The notes under the pieces were generated by a model. That model was not told the DNA's origin. It searched no databases and saw nothing but the letters and a program-made list of their open reading frames with translations. The translations under genes and the position numbers were made by a program. DNA of 8,022 bases from Candidatus Saccharicenans sp. (GTDB lineage: Bacteria; Acidobacteriota; Aminicenantia; Aminicenantales; Saccharicenantaceae). Position 1 is the first letter of the stretch; every line of letters starts with the position of its first letter. The stretch spans positions 1-8,022 of the forward strand of contig JANLGB010000043.1 of the NCBI GenBank assembly GCA_024653405.1, written 5' to 3'. Shown here piece after piece: positions 1 through 7,321 of this stretch.

Positions 1-1191
1 CGGGAATATGACCACACCCTTTTCCCGGGTCAGAAATGGCCGACCCGGGAAGACCTGGATAAAGTCTCCCCCCAGAATCCAGTGGTCATCCGCCGGGTGG
101 ACGGCCATTCTGCCTGGCTCAACAGTTTGGCCCTGAAACTCTCTGGCATTGATAAAAAAACCAGGGACCCCTTCGGCGGGGAGATTGTCCGCGACCCCAG
201 GACTGGCCAACCGACCGGAATCCTTAAAGAATCGGCTATGGGCTTGATCAAAGTGAAAGCCGCAGTTCAATCCACGCCCGAAGAAGATATCCTGAGAGCC
301 CTGGACCACGCCCGGAAGCTGGGCCTGACCGGGGTTCACGCTGACGCTGGCTGGCGTGACCTGGAGATCTATAAAAAGCTCAAGGCCGAGGGCAAGTTGA
401 CCTTGCGGGTCTATGCCTGGCTGCCAATAGAAGGCATCGACCAGTATCTCCAGCTGGGTCTGCGCCAGGGGCAGGGAGATGACTACCTGAAAATCGGTTT
501 TCTCAAAGCTTTCATAGACGGGACCCTCGGTTCCGGCACAGCCCTGATGTTTGAACCCTTTGCCGATGCCCCGGACAAGAGCGGCCTGCCCCAGTATCCC
601 GAAGAAGTTTTTTATCAACTGCTGGAAAAGGCCTATGCCAATGACTTCCAGGTTGGCACCCACGCCATCGGCGATAAGGGGGTTAACTGGGTTATAAATG
701 CTGTCGAAAGGGCTCAGAAAAAATACGGTCCGAAGGATCTGCGCTTCAGGATAGAGCATGCCCAGATAATCAGGCCGGAAGATTTTCCCAGGTTCAAACA
801 ACTGGGGGTGATAGCCTCTATGCAGCCCACCCACTGCACGACCGACATGCGCTTCTGCGAAATAAGAGTTGGCAAAGAACGTTCCCGGTATGCCTATGCC
901 TGGAGGACTCTGCTGGACAATGGGGCGGTGCTGGCTTTTGGCTCCGACTGGCCGGTCGAACCTCTCGACCCGCGTCGCGGGCTGTATTCGGCCATCACCA
1001 GGAAAAACATCGAATTCGATTACCCGGAAGGCGGCTGGTTCCCAGAACAGAAACTGACTCTGGCCGAAGCCATCAAGTATTTTACCTGGGGTGCGGCCTA
1101 TGCTTCGTTTGAGGAAAATTTGAAAGGCACCCTGGAACCGGGCAAACTGGCTGATATCACCGTTTTCGGAAGTGATCTTTTTACACTATAG
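1..1191 (+). CDS. YtcJ-like amidohydrolase (Amidohydro_3), 5'-partial, C-terminus disrupted
   Basis: This is a metal-dependent hydrolase of the amidohydrolase superfamily, YtcJ/Amidohydro_3 branch, which is expected to cleave amide-type C-N bonds; the substrate cannot be told from sequence. The reading frame is open from base 1, so the N-terminus with the first metal-binding His-x-His lies outside the window. The 396 visible residues (numbered from base 1) show the family landmarks in order: PTREDLD and RRVDGHSAW near 14-38, FLKAFIDGTLGSG near 167-178, HAIGD with His221, RIEHAQ with His253, FGSDWP with Asp316, and the closing LEPGKLADITVF. These supply the barrel metal and catalytic positions. 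The frame stops at TAG (1189-1191) right after DLFTL, well short of the usual end. The missing last strand is readable in another frame just downstream. A convergent HAD gene follows. The family call is firm; whether this copy is functional is uncertain. Confidence 0.93.
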   Translation, partial: REYDHTLFPGQKWPTREDLDKVSPQNPVVIRRVDGHSAWLNSLALKLSGIDKKTRDPFGGEIVRDPRTGQPTGILKESAMGLIKVKAAVQSTPEEDILRALDHARKLGLTGVHADAGWRDLEIYKKLKAEGKLTLRVYAWLPIEGIDQYLQLGLRQGQGDDYLKIGFLKAFIDGTLGSGTALMFEPFADAPDKSGLPQYPEEVFYQLLEKAYANDFQVGTHAIGDKGVNWVINAVERAQKKYGPKDLRFRIEHAQIIRPEDFPRFKQLGVIASMQPTHCTTDMRFCEIRVGKERSRYAYAWRTLLDNGAVLAFGSDWPVEPLDPRRGLYSAITRKNIEFDYPEGGWFPEQKLTLAEAIKYFTWGAAYASFEENLKGTLEPGKLADITVFGSDLFTL

Positions 1192-1229
1192 TCGGAGGTA
1201 AAGTCGTTTACGAAAAGCTGGCGGAATAG
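1179..1229 (+). pseudogene. Out-of-frame C-terminal remnant of the amidohydrolase
   Basis: Read in the frame of base 1179, this stretch gives FYTIVGGKVVYEKLAE and then a TAG at 1227-1229. This is the typical last strand of YtcJ-like proteins (consensus of the type LxTIVGGKVVYE). It is one base out of register with the upstream gene, and the roughly dozen residues normally linking DLF to this strand are absent. The simplest explanation is a deletion of 3n+1 bases, probably about 40, around 1177-1184. It could be a real mutation or an assembly error. Confidence 0.75.
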
Positions 1230-1312
1230 GGCCCGAGCTGCCGGCTGAGCCTTCTAATTGATTCGATTGGATTAGTCCTATTAGCTAAGATTGAGACAAC
1301 TTGGAAACCGGC

Positions 1313-1897
1313 TTAGCCGGAGAACCTTGCGGTCAGCCTGGTTTTAATGTCAGCGAAAGTTTGAACCAGCTCGGCCCCTTCCAGCCGGTCCGGTGTCATC
1401 GAACTCTTCAGAATAAAAACCAGCTCAATGCCGGCTTCCTTGGCCGCCAGAAGGTCATAATTGGTGTCGCCTACCACCGCCGTCTCCCCGGCCCTGGCCC
1501 CGAAATGTTCCATTACCCTGAGGAAGGGAGCTCCGGCCGGTTTGTGCAGCCCGCTCTCCCGGGTCAGCACCAGGTCAAATTCCAGTTGAAACCTTCGCAG
1601 CAGATGGTCGGTATTCCCCTGGCTGTTGTTGGTCACTAGAGCTTTTTTTATCCCGGACCAGTACAGCCACTCCAGAAATTCTCTCACGCCCTGCTTCAGC
1701 ACCGAACTTTCGGTCTGCTCCCTTTCAAACTTCCGGAGCAGGGCATACTTCTCCGACCTTTCTGGTTCGGGCAGGCGGTCGAGATAGGCCAGGATGGAAC
1801 CACCCTGGACACCCAGTTGCTGCCTTATGACCGGCCAATCATAACTGTTCTCGACTACCGTACCATCCAGGTCAAAAATCACCAGTTTGAGACTCAT
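1313..1897 (-). CDS. HAD-superfamily hydrolase (phosphoglycolate phosphatase-like)
   Basis: This is a cytoplasmic phosphatase of the haloacid dehalogenase superfamily, subfamily I, likely acting on a small phosphorylated metabolite through a phospho-aspartyl intermediate. The 194-residue protein from ATG 1897 shows all four motifs: I, FDLDGT with Asp9 (nucleophile) and Asp11; II, ALVTNNSQ with Thr89; III, HKP with Lys119; IV, VVGDTNYD with Asp144 and Asp148. The segment between motifs I and II (about 15-70) is a small helical cap of C1 type. An in-frame TTG at 1942 would add 15 residues before the motif I strand. I chose ATG 1897 because MSLKLVIFDLDGT begins as this family normally does and a weak TAGG lies upstream. 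The gene converges on the amidohydrolase and diverges from the small membrane protein. The phosphoglycolate assignment is only by resemblance; the substrate is unknown. Confidence 0.88.
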   Translation of the reverse strand: MSLKLVIFDLDGTVVENSYDWPVIRQQLGVQGGSILAYLDRLPEPERSEKYALLRKFEREQTESSVLKQGVREFLEWLYWSGIKKALVTNNSQGNTDHLLRRFQLEFDLVLTRESGLHKPAGAPFLRVMEHFGARAGETAVVGDTNYDLLAAKEAGIELVFILKSSMTPDRLEGAELVQTFADIKTRLTARFSG

Positions 1898-2007
1898 CTT
1901 CAGCCTAATGTTACCCGCGGCCATCGAGAAATTCAATCCCAACCTGCTGGAGCCTACTGTCCCCTTTCAACCGTTCAAAAAAAATAAGAGAAAATTTCAA
2001 CTGGGAT

Positions 2008-2038
2008 TTGACTATTCTTGAAAAATTTTGTAGATAAT
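2008..2038 (+). promoter_or_regulatory. Sigma70-type promoter for the small membrane protein
   Basis: TTGACT at 2008-2013 (5 of 6 to the -35 consensus) is followed after 19 bases by GATAAT at 2033-2038 (5 of 6 to the -10 consensus). An alternative -10, TAGATA at 2031-2036, would give a 17-base spacer but a poorer match. The site sits in an AT-rich divergent intergenic region about 35 bases before the start codon at 2073, which is where a promoter is expected. The spacer is slightly long. Confidence 0.6.
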
Positions 2039-2060
2039 TACTTGCCATGTGAATTACGAA

Positions 2061-2066
2061 GGGAGG
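2061..2066 (+). promoter_or_regulatory. Ribosome binding site that decides the 2073 start
   Basis: GGGAGG, six bases before ATG 2073, is a strong Shine-Dalgarno match. It lies downstream of the in-frame GTG at 2049, which has no comparable site, so it selects ATG 2073 as the start of the small membrane protein. Confidence 0.8.
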
Positions 2067-2072
2067 TACAGA

Positions 2073-2324
2073 ATGGGCAAATACTTAGCCATCTTCCTGG
2101 GTATTGTGGCCATGATTGCCGGTATCTATTTGGTGATATTCATCTGGTGGAGAGAATTTTACGAACTGGTCTTTGGCTTCATTCCCCCGATCCTGTTCTT
2201 CGGCGGGTTGATCGCCATCATTGCCGGTATCTCCAGCATTAAAGATTCCATCCGGCAGAAAAAGCTGGAAGCCGAGGCGGCCGCTCTGCAGGAAGAACAG
2301 AAAACCGAAGAAAAAAAGGCCTGA
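2073..2324 (+). CDS. Small two-helix membrane protein of unknown function
   Basis: I do not recognise this 83-residue protein. It has two predicted membrane helices, about residues 4-25 (LAIFLGIVAMIAGIYLVIF) and 36-55 (FIPPILFFGGLIAIIAGISS). They are joined by a short loop with WWREFYE, and the protein ends in a charged, Glu/Lys/Ala-rich tail (56-83) that could form a short coiled coil on the cytoplasmic side. Both helices carry the same G-hydrophobic-x-A-x-IAGI pattern, a small-residue motif suited to helix packing, so it may self-associate. The start is ATG 2073, chosen for its GGGAGG site. It has its own promoter and is 77 bases upstream of the DUF4783-like gene. It reads in the same direction as the kinase genes and could be co-transcribed with them, but nothing shows a functional link. 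The overall composition resembles small envelope or stress membrane proteins; this is only an impression. Confidence 0.8.
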   Translation: MGKYLAIFLGIVAMIAGIYLVIFIWWREFYELVFGFIPPILFFGGLIAIIAGISSIKDSIRQKKLEAEAAALQEEQKTEEKKA

Positions 2325-2388
2325 TTATCCCGGTCAGAACCAGGGAAACGAGCCTGTCATATTTCTGGAATTATCCATAGATATTTAT

Positions 2389-2394
2389 TAGAAT
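2389..2394 (+). promoter_or_regulatory. Possible -10 element for a leaderless transcript
   Basis: TAGAAT matches the -10 consensus at 5 of 6 positions and ends seven bases before the GTG at 2402. With normal spacing, transcription would start at about the first base of the start codon. No convincing -35 is visible (CTGGAA at 2365-2370 is poor). No Shine-Dalgarno sequence precedes the GTG, which fits leaderless initiation but does not prove it. Confidence 0.35.
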
Positions 2395-2401
2395 TGAAGT
2401 T

Positions 2402-2839
2402 GTGAATGGTGGTTTAGCTTTATTTTTATCTTTTGTCCTGGCCCTGATTAACCAGTTTAATTTCTCCCTGGAGAGTGCCTTCCTGCAGAATGACCCGGCC
2501 AGTCTGGCTCAACTGCTACCCTCTGACTCCCCCGTTCTCCTGACCCTGCCTGAACCCTTTCAGGTGTCTGATTGTTTCTCCCGGGAACAGGCCTTCCAGA
2601 TCTTGAAACGGCTTTTTCAGCATGGCTCCACCCTGGAGTTTTTTGTTGACCAGGAAAATCAACCGGTCCTGGACCGGCGGGGAGCCATCATCCAGGCCCG
2701 CTGGTCGGCCAGCGATAAGCGGGACGGCCGCAAGCACTTATTCCGGGTTTATTTTTATATCTTCCCAGAAAGGCCGTCTGACCGGAAGACTGGTGAACCT
2801 CTCCTAAAAATCAGGGAAATTAGAGCTGAAAAACGTTAG
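2402..2839 (+). CDS. Probable exported DUF4783-like (NTF2-fold) protein
   Basis: This 145-residue protein starts at GTG 2402, the only plausible start after the in-frame stop at 2378. Residues 4-17 form a hydrophobic stretch (GLALFLSFVLALIN) that could be a signal peptide or membrane anchor. It has no positive charge before it and no clear cleavage site, so export is likely but not certain. The rest resembles the DUF4783 family, small NTF2-like envelope proteins: a first helix with AFLQNDPASLAQLLPSD, then FSREQAFQILKRLFQ, then strands with FRVYFYIF and a last strand LLKIREIRAE. The insert PERPSDRKTGEP before that last strand is charged. Its TAG stop (2837-2839) touches the ATG of the kinase gene with no spacer, which suggests co-transcription and translational coupling. 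No enzymatic residues are recognisable. A ligand-binding or partner-protein role for the kinase is inference from position only. Confidence 0.72.
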   Translation: MNGGLALFLSFVLALINQFNFSLESAFLQNDPASLAQLLPSDSPVLLTLPEPFQVSDCFSREQAFQILKRLFQHGSTLEFFVDQENQPVLDRRGAIIQARWSASDKRDGRKHLFRVYFYIFPERPSDRKTGEPLLKIREIRAEKR

Positions 2840-5800
2840 ATGAAAAAATTAAAACAGTTGGCCCACTGGCAGCGCGCGACAAGCCATAAAATCCCGTTGA
2901 CCGCAGCCTGCCTCTTTCTGCTGGGACTGCTGCTGCTCGGAGCCTCCAGTCTCCTTTACCGGACCCGCTCCCTTCAATCAGAACCAGACATCCTAGCCGG
3001 TCTCAGAAAAAATGCGGCCAGCATCAAGGACGAGTTTTCCCGCTTGGTCAGTCTTCTAGAAAAAAGACGGAGCTATTTTGAACAGCCTCTTTCAGATTAC
3101 CAGCCCCAGAAAGTTTTCGATTTTTTTCGTAAAGCCGCTTTGGAAACCGAAGTGGAAGGCGTGGCCTGGCTGGAACAGGACCTTACCCCCCGCCTGTGGC
3201 TGGGCAGCGTCACCAACCTCAAGAACCAACTGAGCAACTGGCCAGAAGGCTCGGAAAAGCTGCGGGCGGGCAGTTTTATCATCCAGGACCGAGCTTCTTA
3301 TTACCTGGTTAAGCTGATAGCTTGGCCGGGTCATGGCTACCTGGCCCTGTTCGAGCTGCTGGCTTTCCAGCCACAATTCCAATCGGCTTACGTCAGGGAA
3401 TTCAATCGGTTGAAATCAATTGGCCGCAGCGGGGCCGATATCAACTTCTGGCCTCACGATCAGGATACTGAAGCCCTGGGTCGATTCTTCTCCCGCACCC
3501 AGGATGAATACCTGAGCCAGCAGGCAGAAGAAACCGAAATCAGGACTCTCTATTTCCCCCTCCGCAATGAGCAGGGCCAGATTCTGGCCACCGTTACCCT
3601 GAATTCTCTCCAGCTGCAGCGAGAGCGAATAGCCCTGCCCGGGCTGATCAGGATTCTGGCCATCATCCTGGCCATTCTGTCTTTTAGTTTGATAACAACC
3701 TGGCTTTACCGGTCCAGGTTCCAGAATTCCAGGAGCCCCGGAATCACCTGGTTCCTTATCCTGGCTGGCCTGATCATCATCCGGGTTCACCTCGGGCTGC
3801 TGGCTAGGAACTACCCGGCTTCGAGCTGGCCAATTTTCAACCCTCAGACTCTGGGTCTGAACAGCCCGCTCGGACTGGCGGCCTCGCCGGCCGAAATCTT
3901 TCTCAGCTGCCTCCTGTTTTTTATCCTGATGTATGTCAGCCTAAAGATTTTTGCCCCCGAGAACCTGTGGCCGGAGCAGACGGAACGGGCCGTTATCTCT
4001 TCCCCCCGGAAAAGAATGGCCGGACTAATACTGCTGGCCTCGGGTTCGGCCCTGGCCATATTGATCCTGACCTGGTTTATCAAGCGGGCAGTGGCTAACT
4101 GCAATCTAAACCTGTTGAGCTTCCCCTTCACTGCCGCCTCCCTTCTGATTTATCTGAGCCTGTTCCTGGCGCTGGCCAGTTTACTTCTTCCGGTAATCTT
4201 GTTTTCCAGGCAACTCCTCGCCGACCTCCCTAAGAACCCAGGGTTGCTGGCCGCCTTTCTTTTGACCGGCCTGGTATTTTATTTCGGGCTCTGGTTCCTC
4301 ACTGATCTCACCCGGTTTAACATTATGATCCAGGTAGGATTCTGGCTACTGCTGGCTGCGGCCTCGGCTTTACCCTGGAGAAGCTGGGCAAAGCTTGGAC
4401 TCTGTCTGCTAATAATCTCCGTTTTTACTTACTCCATGCTGAAGGAATTCACCGAGCAGCGGGCCAGAACCCTGACTGAAAATGTCCTGGTCCACCTCGT
4501 CTCTTCCCAGAAAGCCTGGGCCCGGACTGCTCTTAACCAATCCTTGGCTGAGCTCCAGAAGAGGTCAAGAGAACTTTTACAATATTTTAGAAATCCTTCC
4601 GATCCCGAACTGGCCCGGTCTCTCTGGAATAAGACCCTCCTGGCCAGGTTCAACTGGAATTCCTGCCTTTATCTCCAATCAACCGACTTCAAGCTGCTGT
4701 CTTCTTTCGGCCTTAACCTGCCGGTTTTCGCCGAGCAGACCAACGACCTTCCATTCTCTCTCAGGCCTGTCTTCGATGAGCAATATCTTGATATCCTCGG
4801 CCAGGAAAAGCATTTCCTGGTCGGTTATCAGGATTTCAGGGATGAGCAAGGACGGGGTGGTCGCCTGGCCATCTGGGTCAGCCTGGACCCGGAATTATTG
4901 CCCTTTTATTACTCTGCCAATCCCTATTTCGAACTGCTGCGGCTTAATACCCTGCCCTCCCTGCAACACTTCCCGGTCAGCCTGGCTATCTTTAACTCCC
5001 GGGGAGAGTCTGTTTTTCAGCAGAACAAGCCAGGCCTGGCCCTGCCGGTGGCAATCAAGGTGAGCTGGCCTCCGCCGCCGACCGGTCGCTGGCTTGAATT
5101 CCGTGACGGCCAAAGCCATTATCGGGGCTTTTTCCTGGCCCTCGCTGACAATAAGGTTGGCGTATTTTATCAGCCGCTGAAATCCTTACGCCGGCAGTTT
5201 ACCGAATTTCTCAAGCTTTTCTTTCTTCTGGCTATTTTCCTGGTAGCCGGCCTGCTGCCCTACCTGGTAAGGCGCAAAGAATGGTGGTTATCCGGTAGGT
5301 CTTTTTCCTTCCGCGTTTACCTGTCGTTCCTGGCCGCCGGCCTGGTGCCAATTTTCTTTTTTATCTTTTTCAGCCAGACGGTGGTGGCCAGAATTTTTGC
5401 CGACCGCTTCGTGCAGGAAGCCACCAGCCGGGCTTATTTTGCTCGCAGCATTCTACATGATTTTATCAGCCTGCAGGAACAGACCGAATCCCCAGCGCCG
5501 GGCCGGCCCGAGGACCTGGTCTTCTGGATCAGCAGCACTTTCAACAACGACGTCAATCTGTTCAAGAACGGGCAGCTACTGTCTTCCAGCCGGCAAGAAT
5601 TCTTCGAGACCGGGCTGTTCTCGGAAATGATGGATGGCGAAACTTATTTCAGGCTGGCCTGGCTCAAACAGCCGCTGGTGGTCAGCCGCCGGGCTTTCGG
5701 CCGCTATTCCTACCAGACCCTGACCATCCCCTACCACTACCACCAGGATACTTACTTTCTGCACCTGCCCTTTCCTTTCGAAAAACAAGAAATCTCCCGG

Positions 5801-6736
5801 GCCCGGGCCGAGTTATTTGAATTTTTCCTGTTCACCTCGGTCTTTTTTATTTTGCTGATTGCCTTTTTGGTGGCCACCATCAAAAAAATGGTGGTGCTGC
5901 CGATAAACCAGCTTATCAGGGCCACTCAGGAACTCAGCCTGGGCAATCTGGACGTCCGGGTTGAACACCAGGCCCAGGACGAGCTCAGAAGCCTGGTCGA
6001 CGGCTTCAATACCATGGTCGAAAACCTGAAGGCCCACCAAAAAGAACTGGCCGAGTTGAGCCAGCGGGTGGCCTGGACCGAAATGGCCAGGAAAGTCGCC
6101 CACGAGATTAAAAATCCTCTGACGCCCATTCAGCTCTCGGCCGAGCACATCCTCAAGGTTCGGGCCGACAAGCATCCCGATTTCGACCGGGTACTTCAAG
6201 AATCAATTTCCTACATCATCTCCGAGGTCGAGAACTTGAGGCGCATTGCCGGAGAGTTCATGACCATCGCCCGGGAAAGCGGAACCATTAAGACCAGGTT
6301 TGACCTGAAAGAACTGGTCCAGGAACTCCTCCGGCCCTTCCAGCAGACCCTGGCCGACCGGATCAGCTTCAGCCTGCACCAGTCGGGCCATGATTTTGAG
6401 CTCCTGGGAGACCGGGGCAAGATGAAGGTGGCCCTCCGCAATCTCCTGATTAACGCCATTGAAGCCATCAAGGACAGGGGCCGGGTCGAGGTCAAGCTGA
6501 AAGAGGCGGGTGAAGAGCTGATGGTGGAAATCAAAGACAATGGCTGCGGCATCCCGCCAGAAATGGTTGACCGAATTTTTGAACCCTACTTTTCCACCAA
6601 GGAAAAGGGCACCGGCCTCGGGCTGGCCATCTGCAAGAGGATCGTCGAAGAACACGAGGGGTCGATCCGGCTGGAAAGCCAGCTGGGCCAAGGAACCCGG
6701 GTAACCATTACTCTGCCCCGTAAGAAGCCGGAGTGA
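2840..6736 (+). CDS. NtrY-like sensor histidine kinase with 12 membrane helices and three extracytoplasmic regions
   Basis: This is a 1298-residue membrane histidine kinase. Visible order: helix 1 (about 18-40); extracytoplasmic region A (41-264); helices 2-9 (about 266-290, 301-321, 350-371, 393-415, 431-456, 467-488, 494-512, 517-535); extracytoplasmic region B (about 540-785); helices 10 and 11 (788-810, 825-848); extracytoplasmic region C (850-988); helix 12 (990-1014); HAMP (about 1015-1070); kinase core. Positively charged loops fall on the predicted inside each time, so the topology is self-consistent. The core has the H-box RKVAHEIKNPLTPIQLSAEH with phospho-acceptor His1088, N-box Asn1205, G1 DNGCGIPP (1233-1240), F-box EPYFSTKEKG and G2 GTGLGL (1257-1262). 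It is therefore an intact kinase with NtrY-type signatures but no PAS domain. The gene begins on the base after the DUF4783-like stop; the ribosome site is weak, consistent with coupling. No response regulator is adjacent. The ligand and output are unknown. Confidence 0.93.
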   Translation: MKKLKQLAHWQRATSHKIPLTAACLFLLGLLLLGASSLLYRTRSLQSEPDILAGLRKNAASIKDEFSRLVSLLEKRRSYFEQPLSDYQPQKVFDFFRKAALETEVEGVAWLEQDLTPRLWLGSVTNLKNQLSNWPEGSEKLRAGSFIIQDRASYYLVKLIAWPGHGYLALFELLAFQPQFQSAYVREFNRLKSIGRSGADINFWPHDQDTEALGRFFSRTQDEYLSQQAEETEIRTLYFPLRNEQGQILATVTLNSLQLQRERIALPGLIRILAIILAILSFSLITTWLYRSRFQNSRSPGITWFLILAGLIIIRVHLGLLARNYPASSWPIFNPQTLGLNSPLGLAASPAEIFLSCLLFFILMYVSLKIFAPENLWPEQTERAVISSPRKRMAGLILLASGSALAILILTWFIKRAVANCNLNLLSFPFTAASLLIYLSLFLALASLLLPVILFSRQLLADLPKNPGLLAAFLLTGLVFYFGLWFLTDLTRFNIMIQVGFWLLLAAASALPWRSWAKLGLCLLIISVFTYSMLKEFTEQRARTLTENVLVHLVSSQKAWARTALNQSLAELQKRSRELLQYFRNPSDPELARSLWNKTLLARFNWNSCLYLQSTDFKLLSSFGLNLPVFAEQTNDLPFSLRPVFDEQYLDILGQEKHFLVGYQDFRDEQGRGGRLAIWVSLDPELLPFYYSANPYFELLRLNTLPSLQHFPVSLAIFNSRGESVFQQNKPGLALPVAIKVSWPPPPTGRWLEFRDGQSHYRGFFLALADNKVGVFYQPLKSLRRQFTEFLKLFFLLAIFLVAGLLPYLVRRKEWWLSGRSFSFRVYLSFLAAGLVPIFFFIFFSQTVVARIFADRFVQEATSRAYFARSILHDFISLQEQTESPAPGRPEDLVFWISSTFNNDVNLFKNGQLLSSSRQEFFETGLFSEMMDGETYFRLAWLKQPLVVSRRAFGRYSYQTLTIPYHYHQDTYFLHLPFPFEKQEISRARAELFEFFLFTSVFFILLIAFLVATIKKMVVLPINQLIRATQELSLGNLDVRVEHQAQDELRSLVDGFNTMVENLKAHQKELAELSQRVAWTEMARKVAHEIKNPLTPIQLSAEHILKVRADKHPDFDRVLQESISYIISEVENLRRIAGEFMTIARESGTIKTRFDLKELVQELLRPFQQTLADRISFSLHQSGHDFELLGDRGKMKVALRNLLINAIEAIKDRGRVEVKLKEAGEELMVEIKDNGCGIPPEMVDRIFEPYFSTKEKGTGLGLAICKRIVEEHEGSIRLESQLGQGTRVTITLPRKKPE

Positions 6737-6746
6737 ACCGCCGAGT

Positions 6747-6775
6747 TTGGCTAATATCCCAATTTATGGCAAAAT
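6747..6775 (+). promoter_or_regulatory. Weak promoter candidate for the flavodoxin-like gene
   Basis: TTGGCT at 6747-6752 (4 of 6) and CAAAAT at 6770-6775 (4 of 6) are separated by 17 bases. They lie in the AT-richer 72-base gap between the kinase and flavodoxin genes. The spacing is ideal but both boxes are poor, so the gene could instead be read from upstream. Confidence 0.3.
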
Positions 6776-6808
6776 AGTTTTCAACTACTCTGAAAAAGAG
6801 AGGTTAAG

Positions 6809-7303
6809 ATGAGAAGCCTGGTCACCTACTACAGCCTGACCGGAAATACCAGAATGGTGGCAGAAGCCATTTTTGAGGTTTTGCCCGAAACGAAGGACCT
6901 GCAACCACTGGCCGAGGCCAACGACCTTTCAGCTTACGACCTGGTTTTCATCGGTTGCCCGGTGCACAGTCACAGTGTCCCGACCAGGGTTGAAAGTTTC
7001 CTGAAGAAATTGCCGGCCGGTCTTAAAACCGCTATTTTCATGACTCACGGCTCGATTCCCGGTACCAGGCTCTCCCGGGAGGCCATGGAACAGGCCCTGA
7101 TTCTGGCTTCAAGGACCAGAATACTCGGGACCTTCAGCTGCCGGGGTAAGGTCTCAGAACAGGCCATGGAAATCCTCAGCCGGTCGCCCGAACACGAACT
7201 GTGGACGGAAATGGCCGTAACCGCCAGGAACCACCCCGACCAGCATGACCTGGAAGATGCCCGGGCTTTTGCCCGCTGGATTGTCAGCCTGGCCAGGCAG
7301 TAA
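6809..7303 (+). CDS. Flavodoxin-like FMN-binding protein
   Basis: This is a 164-residue single-domain cytoplasmic electron-transfer protein of the flavodoxin fold, expected to bind FMN. The N-terminal strand and phosphate-binding loop YYSLTGNTRMV (residues 7-17; Ser9, Thr11, Asn13, Thr14) are the diagnostic flavodoxin S/T-x-T-G-N-T signature. YDLVFIGCPVHSHSVP (43-58) matches the second flavin loop, where an aromatic residue is often found but here His/Ser occur. KTAIFMTHGSIPG (73-85) forms the third strand and loop. The tail has GTFSCRGKVSEQ and a His/Asp-rich NHPDQHDLEDARAFA segment, seen in a subset of small 'flavodoxin family' proteins. The length is typical. AGAGAGG five bases before ATG 6809 is a strong ribosome site. 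No partner reductase lies nearby, so the redox partner is unknown. Its 3' end faces the NIF3 gene with 18 bases between them. Confidence 0.9.
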   Translation: MRSLVTYYSLTGNTRMVAEAIFEVLPETKDLQPLAEANDLSAYDLVFIGCPVHSHSVPTRVESFLKKLPAGLKTAIFMTHGSIPGTRLSREAMEQALILASRTRILGTFSCRGKVSEQAMEILSRSPEHELWTEMAVTARNHPDQHDLEDARAFARWIVSLARQ

Positions 7304-7321
7304 AGACCTCAGCCCGTTGGG

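Noticed and set aside
1254..1275. AT-rich imperfect palindrome CTAAT...ATTAG with repeated GATT units in the gap after the amidohydrolase.
   Set aside because: Only the outer five bases pair well; the inside does not, and no T-tract follows. It is consistent with ordinary AT-rich spacer.
1308..1320. Palindrome CCGGCTTAGCCGG at the 3' end of the HAD gene, between convergent genes, as a terminator.
   Set aside because: The stem is only five or six pairs with an almost absent loop, it overlaps the stop codon, and there is no run of T on either side.
1898..1942. Extended HAD N-terminus from an in-frame TTG at 1942.
   Set aside because: The added 15 residues precede the motif I strand, where the family normally starts, and TTG has no convincing ribosome site.
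4482..5063. A 193-residue open frame on the plus strand inside the kinase gene, plus long open frames on the minus strand at 5813-6199 and 6203-6691.
   Set aside because: They lie wholly within the kinase coding sequence, have the skewed composition of out-of-frame GC-rich DNA, and show no domain motif, while the kinase frame is continuous and recognisable.
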